Shown: positions 17,696-26,665 of the stretch, in pieces
How the letters are laid out: each line of letters opens with the position of its first letter
Position numbering within the stretch: position 1 is the first letter of the stretch
Source of the DNA: a bacterium
GTDB taxonomy: Bacteria; Sumerlaeota; Sumerlaeia; SLMS01; JAHLLQ01
Length of the DNA: 64,000 nt
Assembly: GCA_020444065.1 (NCBI GenBank)
Contig: JAHLLQ010000002.1
Span: 372,001 to 436,000, forward strand
Direction: 5' to 3'
Notes under the pieces: model-generated
What the model was told of the DNA's origin: nothing
Databases searched by the model: none
The model's input: the letters and a program-made list of their open reading frames with translations, nothing else
Program-made: the position numbers and the translations under genes

Positions 17696-18598
17696 CTACT
17701 TGCGATAGAAGACATGCATCGTCTCAAACTGGCCGGAGATATTGCAATTGTTCACGAGCGTTCCTGAAACCGCATAACCACAATTGTGGAACGTCCGCAG
17801 CATTCCGAACGACTGCGCCCGGGCGATCGTGTACATATAGCGGATGTCGAATCGTTCCTTTGCATCTTCCTCGAGGGCACGGAGGAGGAACTGGGCCAGA
17901 CCTTTTCCCCGTTCGCTCGGGCGCGAGGCGAAATCGGTCATCTCCGAATTATGCATCGCCGGCATAGTCTCTGCCGAAGCGGCTGCGACGAGTTCCCCCG
18001 CCTCATTGCGGATGATCCGATAGATGATGTGGCTCGCGGCTGTCTCACGCAGGTAGTCAGGCTCTGTGATCGGATACGGATACGTGGGGAAAACTTCCTC
18101 GTAGAGCTTCGCGAGATCCTCTGCATCATCCGGCGTGAAGAGCGAAGTCACGTATCCCTCGGGGAGGGGACGGAAGTCTGCTCGCGGGAATCCGGAGCAG
18201 GCGTTCTCGAGGATATCATCTTCCTTCATTCGCTGCGGGCGTTCGCGTCGATCGCCTTTCGGGAAAATCGCCATCGACACGGCGTCTTCTCCATCGAAGA
18301 AGCCGGGGATCACTGCTTCGCGCTCGAATCCCGCCAGCGTCAGCTCTTCTTCCTCGGAGGCCCGCGCCTTAATCCAAATCTTCCCATAATCGTTGGCAGC
18401 GGCCAGGACCTTCAGTCCGGTCACCATCTTCCCGTAGTTCTCGGCGTCGTATTCTTTCACCTGAATCCGCTCATTCAGGGGACTGAGCGTCACTTTCGCT
18501 TCATACAGGCCAGGCTCCTGGACGGCCGTATCCACCCCGTAAGGTTGATCCAGTTCTCGTTTCGAGCCATCCGGCAGGACAGCAATCCATTCAGCCAT
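17696..18598 (-). CDS. ablB: putative beta-lysine N-acetyltransferase
   Basis: A 300-residue GNAT-fold protein. AblB acetylates beta-lysine to make the compatible solute N-epsilon-acetyl-beta-lysine in salt-stressed archaea and some bacteria. The diagnostic C-terminus NNCNISGQFETMHVFY and the preceding TIARAQSFGMLRTFHNCGY are visible, as is the acetyl-CoA loop region SERGKGLAQFLL. The ATG at 18598 is preceded by GAGGAGA; the longer upstream frame is Arg/Pro-rich junk. The partner ablA (lysine 2,3-aminomutase) is not in the window. A relaxed-specificity acetyltransferase is the alternative. Confidence 0.82.
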   Translation of the reverse strand: MAEWIAVLPDGSKRELDQPYGVDTAVQEPGLYEAKVTLSPLNERIQVKEYDAENYGKMVTGLKVLAAANDYGKIWIKARASEEEELTLAGFEREAVIPGFFDGEDAVSMAIFPKGDRRERPQRMKEDDILENACSGFPRADFRPLPEGYVTSLFTPDDAEDLAKLYEEVFPTYPYPITEPDYLRETAASHIIYRIIRNEAGELVAAASAETMPAMHNSEMTDFASRPSERGKGLAQFLLRALEEDAKERFDIRYMYTIARAQSFGMLRTFHNCGYAVSGTLVNNCNISGQFETMHVFYRK

Positions 18599-19158
18599 GA
18601 GCGTCTCCTCAGAATCAGCGTGGCCCAAGCATCCCCGCCTTGCCGGTGCACCGCAACGGCTTTGTCCTCGGCGGACCCGGAGGAGCGGGGCGTTGCAGGC
18701 AAGAACCTGCTTGCGCGCCACTGTCGAATGGGTTTTGGATGGCCGCCGCAGACTGAGTAACTGCGTCCGCCCAGCGAAGATGCGCTGAAATCGGGTGGTG
18801 AACGGCGACTTCGAGGGGTGCATTGGCGCTCTTCGGCCGAGACACAAACCGGGGCTCCACAAGGGAAACCGACCCGGCAAGGTGGCCGTTCCGTGCGTAG
18901 GCAGCACAGCGCTGGAAACGTTGACCTTAGACTGGGTTTTGCGTAGGTCAACGGCGAGGATTCAGCTTGACCGGAGAAGTGCCAAATCGGTTAATCTGAA
19001 GTGGGTTTGGTCAGGGGCGGAGAAGCCTCTTGACGGCGCGTAAGACTCACCACCTTGGCAGGGCCTCGAATTCGGGGCCCCGATGGCCATTGTTGGTGGG
19101 CGATTCTCGCCGCGAGATAAGGAATCCGGACGTGCTAAGACCTCCGGGGGATATGTTC
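18599..19158. other. 560-base divergent intergenic region
   Basis: Region between the minus-strand ablB-like gene and the plus-strand gene at 19159; it must hold both promoters. ORFs through it are short, Arg/Pro-rich and unconvincing. One feature stands out: CGTTGACC at 18919-18926 and GGTCAACG at 18946-18953 form a perfect 8-bp inverted repeat with a 19-base spacer, and the left arm contains a TTGACC that could be a -35 element. This could be an operator or a hairpin. I found no lysine riboswitch or other known leader. Confidence 0.4.
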
Positions 19159-22158
19159 ATGATCGCACAAATTCGGCGCCCAGCGATCCTGCTGGCTGTC
19201 TGCCTGATGGGGATGGCCGGTTTGGCCTCCGCTCAAGAGTCTCTCTACACCGACTCATTCAACGGCCCCGCCGGCACTCGACCCCAGAATTGGGAGATCT
19301 ACGGTGCCACCGGACCCAGCTTCTGGTTCATTCAGGACGGCCAGTTCAATTCTGGAAACGGCGACAACTTCGACCCTGGATATACCTGGGCGATCATCGA
19401 CCAGCCCGGTTCGGAGGACTGGACCGACTACAGCATCTCCGTAGACTTCTGGATGCCCCAGCAGGTCGGCCGCGTCAGCCTTGCTCTCCGCTGGAAAGAC
19501 CCCGGCAATTTCTATTACGCAAACCTTCTCGCATCGAGATTTAATCAGAAGGTCGAGATCAGTAAGTACGTTGGCGGCCAGACTCCCGCCGATGCGATGG
19601 CGGAAGCCGAGAGCCCCAGCCAACTGCAACTCCCGAAATTCAATCAGGCCACAGGTCCGGCCGAATCCCACCGCTTCGAGTTCCGAGCGGTTGGGAATCA
19701 ACTCTCTGTCTACCTCGATGGGCAGCAGGTCCTGTCGGCCGTGGATAGCACCTTCAGCAGCGGCGGCGCAGGCGTCGGTCAGTGGTACAACCAGGTCTAT
19801 TTCGACAACGTCGTCGTGACTGCCATCGGCGATACTGGCATTGGGGCGGTGACTTCCAGTTCTGTGCCCTCAGGACCATCAGCGTCGAACGGCAGCGGTC
19901 CTGTGACTCCCGGCGTATATCGTCTGGAAATGGCCTTTCAGTTGTCGAAGCAGGAAGCAGACGACCTCGTTTCCAGTCTGTCCGATTTCCCAGATGTGGA
20001 AGCCGTTCAGGATTCCGATGGCCGTTATTCGGTCTATCTCGGAAAATACGCGACTCAGGAAGAAGCACGGCAGGAAATGTCGCGCTATCAGGCCGAGGCG
20101 GGACTAGTCCCGCAGGACGTACAGTTCATTCCCGAGTCAAGCAGCACCGGAGCAGGTGGCGGACGTAGCCGTGTGCTCGTCGCCGATGGTGTGGAAAAGC
20201 AACCGGCAGAAGATCTCCGTGTCGAGTTGCTGAATCTCGGCTTTGTTCCCGTGGATGTCGAAGAAGGACCAAACGGGTATCAGGTGTTCGCCGGGCCAGC
20301 CTTCCCCGATTCCAACGATGCCCAGCAAATGGCCGAGGAACTGAGAGGAACAGGCTTCCTCATGGCAGAGGTTCGTCAGGTGCAGAAATCGGCTGCCCAG
20401 AATCTGGATGCCACGACGATGGGCGCCAGCGCCACATCCGAAGAGCGCGAGAAAGCCAAGCAGTTCCTCCAGACGATTCAGGATGTCGAGGCGGGCACCA
20501 AGACGTACGAGCAACTTGCCCAAGAGCGGAGAGACAACGAACTGCTCTCGGATGAAGTCATCGGAATGCTCAAGGAAGTGCAGCAGAGCCGCGAGGAAGA
20601 TCAGAAGCGCGATCGGCAAGTCACGCAAGTCCTTACCGAAATGGAACTGCTGATCGGGCAGAAAAAATGGGATCAAGCATTGGCGAAGCTAGAGGATCTA
20701 AAGCGACTTCGCCCCGATCACCCGCTTATCCCCATCAAGGATCAGTCCATTCGGGAGGCGCGAGATCGCGACCAATTGGCTCAGCAGTCTCCAGAAACGC
20801 GCTTCGCGACTTTGCAGCAACAAGCTCAACAAGAAGAGCAGCGTGGTAACCTCGATCAGGCGCTCTCCATTTGGGACAAGGTGAAGACCGAAGCGCGCGA
20901 GGGGCCATTCTACGAAGAAGCCCGTCGCAACATCGTTCGCCTGCAGGAAGCAATCGCTGAACGTGGCGGCCCTGAACGCCCGGTTGCCGATGAGGGCAAT
21001 GAATCAAACCTCAAACTCTACATTATCATCGGTGCCGTAGCGACCTTGGCGATCATGTTCGTCATCGTTCTGGCGATGGTCATGAGCAAGAACCGCAAGC
21101 GTGACGAAGAACTTCTTCGCCAGGTTGAGGAACTTACGCACACGCGGGACAAGGGCAAGAAGGGCTCATCCGGGAAACCTGGAGCGAAGGCCGCCGGCGC
21201 GGACAAGAAGCACAAGGAAGCAGCCAAGAAGGACGGCGCTCCCGCTGCTTCCACATCGAGCGTTTCCGACAGCGATCGGATTCGCCCGGGAACGATCTCG
21301 CCGGCACCTGCTGGCGCCAAGGCGGCACCTGCTGCAGAGAAGCCTGCGAAACCAGCGGGACCGACGCCGACGCCTCGCCCTGGCGAGGAGGAAGGTTTGA
21401 AGCTCGACTTCCTGTTTGGCGACGAGAAGGCCGGCGAACAGGCAGCCGTCGCACCGAAGGACTCGGGAAACCAGTCCTCCACCGAATTCGTCGTCCCGCC
21501 GCCCCCCGAGCAACCCCCCGGTGAAGCGCCGAAGGGTGCGGACAAAGCCCCAGCCGAGGAGAAGCCGGCTGCAACGGCCCAGGTCGATGCCTCAGTCCTT
21601 TACGCACAGAACTTCGAAGATGAAGAGGCCGGCAAGACCCCGAAGAACTGGCGTGGTCACTACGACTATGCGAACCTCGTGATCCACAATGGCGGCCACG
21701 GCAATGGTTCCAGCAAGTGCCTGCGCTTCGAGAAGAAGTCGGGCATTGGCAGCGCTTACTACTCCTGCCGCTTCCCGGACGCCCAGGGCCGAATCGGCGT
21801 AGAATTCGATCTGCGTTGCGACGACAAGAACAAGTACCTGCTCGGCTTTTACATCGAGAAGGATGAGGACTTCCGCCAGTCGGTTCATACGATCGTCCAT
21901 CGTACCAGCTCCAGCGCCAGCCCGACCTTGCGCATCCAGGGCGAGCCGACCCCGTACGAATTTGGCAAGTGGTGCCACGTCCGATTCGAGATCGATCTGC
22001 CCCGCCATATCATCGACGGATTCGTCAACGACGAGGCGATCGCGACCGGCGTGCGGCTCAACTCTTGCCCGAAGGTCATCAACACGCTGTCCATCCGCGA
22101 TAACCTCGCGACGACCGGCGTACTCTTGATCGACAATATCAAGATCTACAAACTCTGA
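19159..22158 (+). CDS. single-pass membrane protein with two SPOR-like and two LamG-like domains
   Basis: A 999-residue protein. GGGGGA at 19146-19151 spaces correctly to the ATG at 19159 (19153 is too close). A signal peptide ends near ASAQE. Order: a LamG/DUF1080-like beta-sandwich (about 25-230, DSFNGPAGTRPQNWEIYG); two SPOR-like repeats (about 253-324 and 335-411), a fold known to bind denuded peptidoglycan; a charged coiled-coil and TPR-like part (440-610); one membrane helix (about 619-642, LYIIIGAVATLAIMFVIVLA); a Lys-, Ala- and Pro-rich linker; and a second LamG-like domain (about 808-999, LYAQNFEDEEAGKTPKNW) predicted to be cytoplasmic. The function is unknown; an envelope-sensing or cell-wall-anchored scaffold is plausible. 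A MoxR gene follows. Confidence 0.78.
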   Translation: MIAQIRRPAILLAVCLMGMAGLASAQESLYTDSFNGPAGTRPQNWEIYGATGPSFWFIQDGQFNSGNGDNFDPGYTWAIIDQPGSEDWTDYSISVDFWMPQQVGRVSLALRWKDPGNFYYANLLASRFNQKVEISKYVGGQTPADAMAEAESPSQLQLPKFNQATGPAESHRFEFRAVGNQLSVYLDGQQVLSAVDSTFSSGGAGVGQWYNQVYFDNVVVTAIGDTGIGAVTSSSVPSGPSASNGSGPVTPGVYRLEMAFQLSKQEADDLVSSLSDFPDVEAVQDSDGRYSVYLGKYATQEEARQEMSRYQAEAGLVPQDVQFIPESSSTGAGGGRSRVLVADGVEKQPAEDLRVELLNLGFVPVDVEEGPNGYQVFAGPAFPDSNDAQQMAEELRGTGFLMAEVRQVQKSAAQNLDATTMGASATSEEREKAKQFLQTIQDVEAGTKTYEQLAQERRDNELLSDEVIGMLKEVQQSREEDQKRDRQVTQVLTEMELLIGQKKWDQALAKLEDLKRLRPDHPLIPIKDQSIREARDRDQLAQQSPETRFATLQQQAQQEEQRGNLDQALSIWDKVKTEAREGPFYEEARRNIVRLQEAIAERGGPERPVADEGNESNLKLYIIIGAVATLAIMFVIVLAMVMSKNRKRDEELLRQVEELTHTRDKGKKGSSGKPGAKAAGADKKHKEAAKKDGAPAASTSSVSDSDRIRPGTISPAPAGAKAAPAAEKPAKPAGPTPTPRPGEEEGLKLDFLFGDEKAGEQAAVAPKDSGNQSSTEFVVPPPPEQPPGEAPKGADKAPAEEKPAATAQVDASVLYAQNFEDEEAGKTPKNWRGHYDYANLVIHNGGHGNGSSKCLRFEKKSGIGSAYYSCRFPDAQGRIGVEFDLRCDDKNKYLLGFYIEKDEDFRQSVHTIVHRTSSSASPTLRIQGEPTPYEFGKWCHVRFEIDLPRHIIDGFVNDEAIATGVRLNSCPKVINTLSIRDNLATTGVLLIDNIKIYKL

Positions 22159-22184
22159 CCGCCACAAGACTGAGAACAGGCATC

Positions 22185-22208
22185 GAGGCGCGGCGTCGGC
22201 CGCGCCTC
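22185..22208 (+). terminator. GC-rich hairpin, possible terminator before moxR
   Basis: A perfect 10-bp stem pairs GAGGCGCGGC (22185-22194) with GCCGCGCCTC (22199-22208) across a GTCG loop. The following TGCTTGATT is only moderately T-rich, so termination may be partial. Confidence 0.55.
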
Positions 22209-22316
22209 TGCTTGATTAACGGGGGGCGATCCGAGAGCCTCACCCGCCTCCCAAGGCTTGACCCTGCCGGTCGGCCTTTGGAAGATGCACCACGATTGCT
22301 CCCGGAGGACGCTGAT

Positions 22317-23258
22317 TTGGCTACGCCCGATGCACTGGACAGATTGAGAAACAACATCGCGTCGGTGATACGCGGCAAGGACGAGGTCATCGAGCTCTGT
22401 CTCGTTGCCCTGATGGCCCGCGGGCACCTCCTGCTGGAAGACGTCCCCGGCGTCGGCAAGACCACGCTCGCCTCCCTGCTGGCAGGATCGATCAATTGCA
22501 CCTTCCAGCGGATCCAGTTCACCAGCGACCTCCTCCCCTCGGACATCCTGGGCATCACAATCTACAACCAAAATCAGCACGAGTTCGAGTTCAAACCCGG
22601 GCCGCTCTTTGCGAATGTCGTCCTTGCCGATGAGATCAATCGCACGACCCCCAAAACACAATCTGCCCTGCTCGAGGCGATGAACAATGCGCGCGTCTCG
22701 ATGGACGGCCATTCCCACGCGATGCCCGAGCCGTTCATCGTCCTCGCAACGCAGAACCCGCTCGAATTCCACGGCACATTCCCTCTGCCAAAAAGCCAGA
22801 TGGATCGCTTCCTGATGCGCATTCACCTCGGCTATCCGGATCGCGACAATGAGGTCCAGATTCTGCGCGAACAGCGCATGGCCATGGTCGATCCGAAAAT
22901 CGATTCCGTCGTGACGGGCGAAGAAGTGATCGAGATGCAGGAGAAAGCCGCCGAGGTGAAGGTCGACGACGATCTGCTCGACTACATGGTGCGGATCGGC
23001 GAGTCCACTCGCCTGTCGGCGCTTTTTGAGCTCGGCTGTTCGACACGCGGCATCCTTGCTCTGCGCCGCGCAGCCCAGGCCTACGCCTACTTGCAGAAAC
23101 GCGACTTTGTGACCCCTGATGACATCAAGCACGTCGCGGTTCCCGTGCTGGCCCACCGCGTTCAGGTCGCTCGCACATTCGAGCGCTCCGGCATGGTTCA
23201 TCACGAGGACGAAGAAGCGATCCGTCGCATCCTTGACGAGGTCGAAGTTCCCCTCTAA
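22317..23258 (+). CDS. MoxR-family AAA+ ATPase
   Basis: A 313-residue ATPase. MoxR proteins act as chaperone-like AAA+ machines that mature or activate metal-enzyme and envelope complexes, usually with VWA or DUF58 partners. Walker A is LEDVPGVGKTTLA, Walker B is VVLADEINRTTPK, sensor 1 is VLATQNP, and the family's FPLPKSQMDRF is present. The frame is open from a TTG at 22212, but the TTG at 22317 has an ideal GGAGGA (22304-22309) seven bases upstream, avoids the hairpin at 22185-22208 and gives the normal family length. No DUF58/VWA gene follows, which is unusual; the neighbour upstream is the SPOR/LamG membrane protein. Confidence 0.9.
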   Translation: MATPDALDRLRNNIASVIRGKDEVIELCLVALMARGHLLLEDVPGVGKTTLASLLAGSINCTFQRIQFTSDLLPSDILGITIYNQNQHEFEFKPGPLFANVVLADEINRTTPKTQSALLEAMNNARVSMDGHSHAMPEPFIVLATQNPLEFHGTFPLPKSQMDRFLMRIHLGYPDRDNEVQILREQRMAMVDPKIDSVVTGEEVIEMQEKAAEVKVDDDLLDYMVRIGESTRLSALFELGCSTRGILALRRAAQAYAYLQKRDFVTPDDIKHVAVPVLAHRVQVARTFERSGMVHHEDEEAIRRILDEVEVPL

Positions 23259-23302
23259 GCCATGGGCCTGTTACGTCGTATTCCCCCGAGGCATTCCGCA
23301 CC

Positions 23303-24226
23303 ATGAATCTGATGCAGACACAGCGGCACGTGTTGGTCACTGGTGCCAGCGGGTTCCTGGGTGAGCACGTCGCGCGACATCTGGCCGTCAACGGTGGACG
23401 GGTCGCAGGGACGTTCTTTTCGCACGCGATCGAGATCCCGTATGCGGATCTGGCTCCGGTCGACCTGCGGGATGAGAAGGCCGTCCACCGTCTGATTCGC
23501 GATATGCAGCCCGCAGCCGTGATCCACTGCGCGGCGACGACCAGTCCCGCCTTTTGCCAACAGGAACCGGAATCGGCAAAGGCCGCCATCCTGGATGCGA
23601 CTCGCTTTCTGGTCGAAGCGATCCAGGAAAAACAGCCGGAAACCCCGTTCTTGGCCGTGTCCACAGACCTCGTCTTCGACGGAGAGCATGCTCCCTACGG
23701 CGCAGGCGCCGAGGCCAAACCTGTCAGTGTGTACGGCAGTCTGAAGTTGCAGGCAGAGGCGCTTGTCGCCGAGTTGCCGCGAGGCGTTGTCATCCGTCCC
23801 GCGCTGATCTACGGGCCGCCCGGAACTCACAGCCGCAGTTTCCTCGGGTGGATGAGGGAGAACTTGGCCGCCGGAAAGCCGCTGGGACTGTTCGAAGACG
23901 AAGTGCGAACACCCGTTTACGTGGATGATTTGGCGGACGCGATGGTGGCCATTCTGGAGCATGGTGAGACCGGCATCTGGCACGCAGGAGGGCCCGGACC
24001 TTTGAATCGGATGCAGATGGGAGAGCTTGTCTGTCGCGTCTTCGAATACGATCGGAGCCTTCTCCGGCCTCAGCGTCTCGCCGATTCGGACTATGCGGCC
24101 CCGAGGCCACGCAACGTCTCTCTCGATTCCAGCCAATTGTGGGAGACGCTGGATCGTTCGCCCAGGTCCTTCGAATCCGGACTCCGGCGAATTGCAGTGC
24201 TCGAAGAACACGAATCCAGTACTTAA
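23303..24226 (+). CDS. extended SDR, dTDP-4-dehydrorhamnose reductase-like
   Basis: A 307-residue NAD(P)-dependent enzyme of the RmlD type. The dinucleotide motif TGASGFLG lies at 13-20, the catalytic Tyr144 and Lys148 in VYGSLK, preceded by the STDLVFDG block typical of RmlD. Further support comes from VIRPALIYGPPGT and VYVDDLADAM. RmlD reduces dTDP-4-keto-rhamnose in O-antigen or cell-wall sugar synthesis; MetAdoT synthetase beta-like proteins share the fold. No rmlA, rmlB or rmlC is nearby, so the substrate is not secure. It follows moxR by 44 bases and the next gene by strand is an exported protein. Confidence 0.82.
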   Translation: MNLMQTQRHVLVTGASGFLGEHVARHLAVNGGRVAGTFFSHAIEIPYADLAPVDLRDEKAVHRLIRDMQPAAVIHCAATTSPAFCQQEPESAKAAILDATRFLVEAIQEKQPETPFLAVSTDLVFDGEHAPYGAGAEAKPVSVYGSLKLQAEALVAELPRGVVIRPALIYGPPGTHSRSFLGWMRENLAAGKPLGLFEDEVRTPVYVDDLADAMVAILEHGETGIWHAGGPGPLNRMQMGELVCRVFEYDRSLLRPQRLADSDYAAPRPRNVSLDSSQLWETLDRSPRSFESGLRRIAVLEEHESST

Positions 24227-24249
24227 TCGAATCTCAGAGGGTACCAGAC

Positions 24250-25617
24250 ATGATGCGGAAGGAAATGAAAGCAGGACTGACGTTGATCATGGCGCTGCTG
24301 CTGAGCAGTCTGCTGATTGCAGCCGACGGAGACACGGCACCGGCGAAAGAAGTCGGCATCATCGTGACCCACGACGCCGGGCGCGCATGGCGACCGCTGG
24401 GAGCGCCTGAGGATCTGGACGGCGCCAAACTATTCGAGGAAGCCCTGGATGAAATCGCGGGCGACTTCCCGGAAGATTTGAAAATCTCGTTGGGCGGATT
24501 CACCACCGGAGCCCTATCCGGCGAGACGGCCTACAACTCCGATGTCGCCGGCTTCTACTCCTCTCGCGATTACGACGCCGTCAATGTGACCGCGGCGGAC
24601 TACCGCAACTTTGCAGCCTCCGGAATGGGATTAACGATGCGGGCAGAAGATGATTTCAACCGCTACCTGAGCAGCCTGAACCCCAAGCAGATTGAAGTCC
24701 CTATGCCCGCGACGAAGACCGTCGAGGCCAGAGGTCACAAGATCAAGTTCATGAGCGCCAGCGACTTCGCCGACCTGTCCGGATTCACGGATCTTGCATC
24801 CTACACTGCGGCTGAGGACCCGGCCGATATCCTTGCCAGCGCACTGCCCAACTTCGACGGAACATCGATCCTGCTTTCCGATCTCTCACCAACTGCAAAC
24901 GACGAAATCGCACGTCAGTTCGGCGATCTCGATTTGATTCTGGAGGGCAGATCCACCGATGGTTCGCAACGCAAGATGGGTTCAACGATCATCCAGGCGA
25001 CCGATCGCCCGGGAATGATTGAGCGAATGGTCCTGAAGTACGGTGATGACGGAGAATTCTCCGGCGTGGAGATGAAGGGTCGCGAGTGGATCTCGGAAGA
25101 GAACTACGCCGCTCTTCGGACGATTTCCCTGCCGATCATTGGCATGAGCGTCCAGCCTCCCGAACGCGTCACGACTCGATTCGATGTCAAAGCGGAGAAT
25201 GTGCAGATTGATGTCCACCGCGATTCTAAGTTCCCCGATCTGACGACGCGCGAGAACATCTACGTCTACCATCTGAATGTGGATGGAAACGAGTTCCACT
25301 TCTACCGCGTGTATCACCGCTTCGCCCGCGAAGAACAGCGTGCGTGGATCCCGGTGGATATGCTTGTACTCATCAATCCCGATCACACGATCCGCGGAAT
25401 CGAGACGAACCTGACGACTTATCCGCTCGATGTCTTCTCAACAAAGATGGGCACTGTGCTGAAAGACCTGTACGGCAAACCACCGGCAGAGTGGGAAGTG
25501 AATGCCGACTTGATTCGCGGCTATGAAGAGTCCGCGGCGCTGATCGTCGATGATCTGCGGAAGACCCTGGAATTGGACATGCAACTCTATCCGTCCGGAT
25601 ACCTGGAGGCGAAGTAG
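24250..25617 (+). CDS. exported degenerate 5'-nucleotidase-like protein
   Basis: A 455-residue exported protein. The ATG at 24250 has AGAGGG eight bases upstream and begins a signal peptide (TLIMALLLSSLLIAADG). The layout of UshA-type metallophosphoesterases can be followed: VGIIVTHDAGRAW near 35-47, SRDYDAVNVTAADYRNF near 105-121, LLSDLSPTANDEIARQ, then DLDLILEGRSTDG where active members have GHSH or GHTH. The GNHE-type motif is also altered, so two metal sites look lost. The last about 120 residues (FAREEQRAWIPVDMLVLINP) resemble an FMN-binding-like module. It may be a catalytically dead binding protein. It is the last gene of a plus-strand run and abuts a convergent gene. Confidence 0.6.
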   Translation: MMRKEMKAGLTLIMALLLSSLLIAADGDTAPAKEVGIIVTHDAGRAWRPLGAPEDLDGAKLFEEALDEIAGDFPEDLKISLGGFTTGALSGETAYNSDVAGFYSSRDYDAVNVTAADYRNFAASGMGLTMRAEDDFNRYLSSLNPKQIEVPMPATKTVEARGHKIKFMSASDFADLSGFTDLASYTAAEDPADILASALPNFDGTSILLSDLSPTANDEIARQFGDLDLILEGRSTDGSQRKMGSTIIQATDRPGMIERMVLKYGDDGEFSGVEMKGREWISEENYAALRTISLPIIGMSVQPPERVTTRFDVKAENVQIDVHRDSKFPDLTTRENIYVYHLNVDGNEFHFYRVYHRFAREEQRAWIPVDMLVLINPDHTIRGIETNLTTYPLDVFSTKMGTVLKDLYGKPPAEWEVNADLIRGYEESAALIVDDLRKTLELDMQLYPSGYLEAK

Positions 25618-25621
25618 AAAG

Positions 25622-26665
25622 CTAATCGGGATTCGGCAGATCCGTCTGCCCGATGCAGAACTGATAGAGGAGTTCTGCATCGCGTTGATCCAAGTGACCA
25701 TCCAGATTCACGTCAAACCTGAGCGGATCCGAATTCATTGGATCCGCTCTGTACATAATCAAGGCATCCTTTGTCCCCCGACGACCGTTGTCATCGACAT
25801 CGCCTGCAATGCAGGCCGGTGAGAGGCTCGCGTACTTCGTCTCGTACCAGTCAGCGAGTCCATTTCCATCCGCATCCTCCCAGGGACGCGGCGGCGCATG
25901 ATCGAGCGGCGTCTCGCCTGTGCCCACAGAAATGTCCGCCCCATGGAACTGCGACGGCCGAATCGTTCCCGCAGGCCACGAAACGGCATTCCAACTCGAC
26001 GTGTCGGCATCCAGAATGTGGAATTCCGAAGCCGATGGCTGAAACACGAGGTGCTGTATTCTGAATCCGGTCGAAAGACTCTTGGTTGTTGTTCCATCGA
26101 GAAGCGACACGAGATGAATATCCCCATTCCATGTTCCCAGGAAGACTTCGCTCTCTGATTCTGCGAAGGAGATATCGGTTACGATGTCCGACGATTCGAT
26201 GGGGAGATCGACTTGCGCTGTCGAGTTGTCGGCACGTTCGATGATCTGAATCGCTGGCAACTCCGTCGGCGTTCTCCGGAACAGACGAAGAAACTGGCTT
26301 TTCGATGCCTCGACCGCAATCACAGCACGACTGGTTGAAGGCAGCGGCTGGCTGCCAGTCCATCGCGCCGTGGACGGGTCCCTAGTCATGAACATTGGGC
26401 CGGCGGGATAGCCAACCATCAAATCGAGGCCGTCGAACATGATCGCCGTGTTGTCCTGCAAGACGATCCAGGATTCGACCGAGAGAGATGCTTCGAGTTC
26501 GCCAGTCGTTGCATCCCTGTGTTCGATGACTTGACGATCGATATTCAGGACATATGCCGGTGGCTCTCCCGAAACTGCCGCAGTCATCAGCAGTGCCCCG
26601 AGGACACATCCCAACAGAGCCCTAGCCCGTTTCGGCTTCTGCTTTGAGCAATTGGTGAATTTCAT
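25622..26665 (-). CDS. secreted protein with dockerin-like C-terminus
   Basis: A 347-residue exported protein. A basic start and LLGCVLGALLMTAAVSGEP form the signal peptide. The middle looks like a short beta-propeller of 40-60-residue blades, containing VFLGTWNGDIHLVSLLDGTT. The C-terminus has three calcium-loop motifs: DADGNGLADWYE, DVDDNGRRGTKDA and DVNLDGHLDQRDA, the last two forming a dockerin type I-like pair. Its ATG lies 44 bases inside the end of mfd, so translation is likely coupled to it. The gene it converges on ends only four bases away. The function is unknown. Confidence 0.75.
   Translation of the reverse strand: MKFTNCSKQKPKRARALLGCVLGALLMTAAVSGEPPAYVLNIDRQVIEHRDATTGELEASLSVESWIVLQDNTAIMFDGLDLMVGYPAGPMFMTRDPSTARWTGSQPLPSTSRAVIAVEASKSQFLRLFRRTPTELPAIQIIERADNSTAQVDLPIESSDIVTDISFAESESEVFLGTWNGDIHLVSLLDGTTTKSLSTGFRIQHLVFQPSASEFHILDADTSSWNAVSWPAGTIRPSQFHGADISVGTGETPLDHAPPRPWEDADGNGLADWYETKYASLSPACIAGDVDDNGRRGTKDALIMYRADPMNSDPLRFDVNLDGHLDQRDAELLYQFCIGQTDLPNPD

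Noticed and set aside
18599-18907. Longer N-terminus for the ablB-like protein and a possible lysine riboswitch
   Set aside because: The extension is Arg/Pro-rich and a good ribosome site marks 18598; no lysine riboswitch core is visible.
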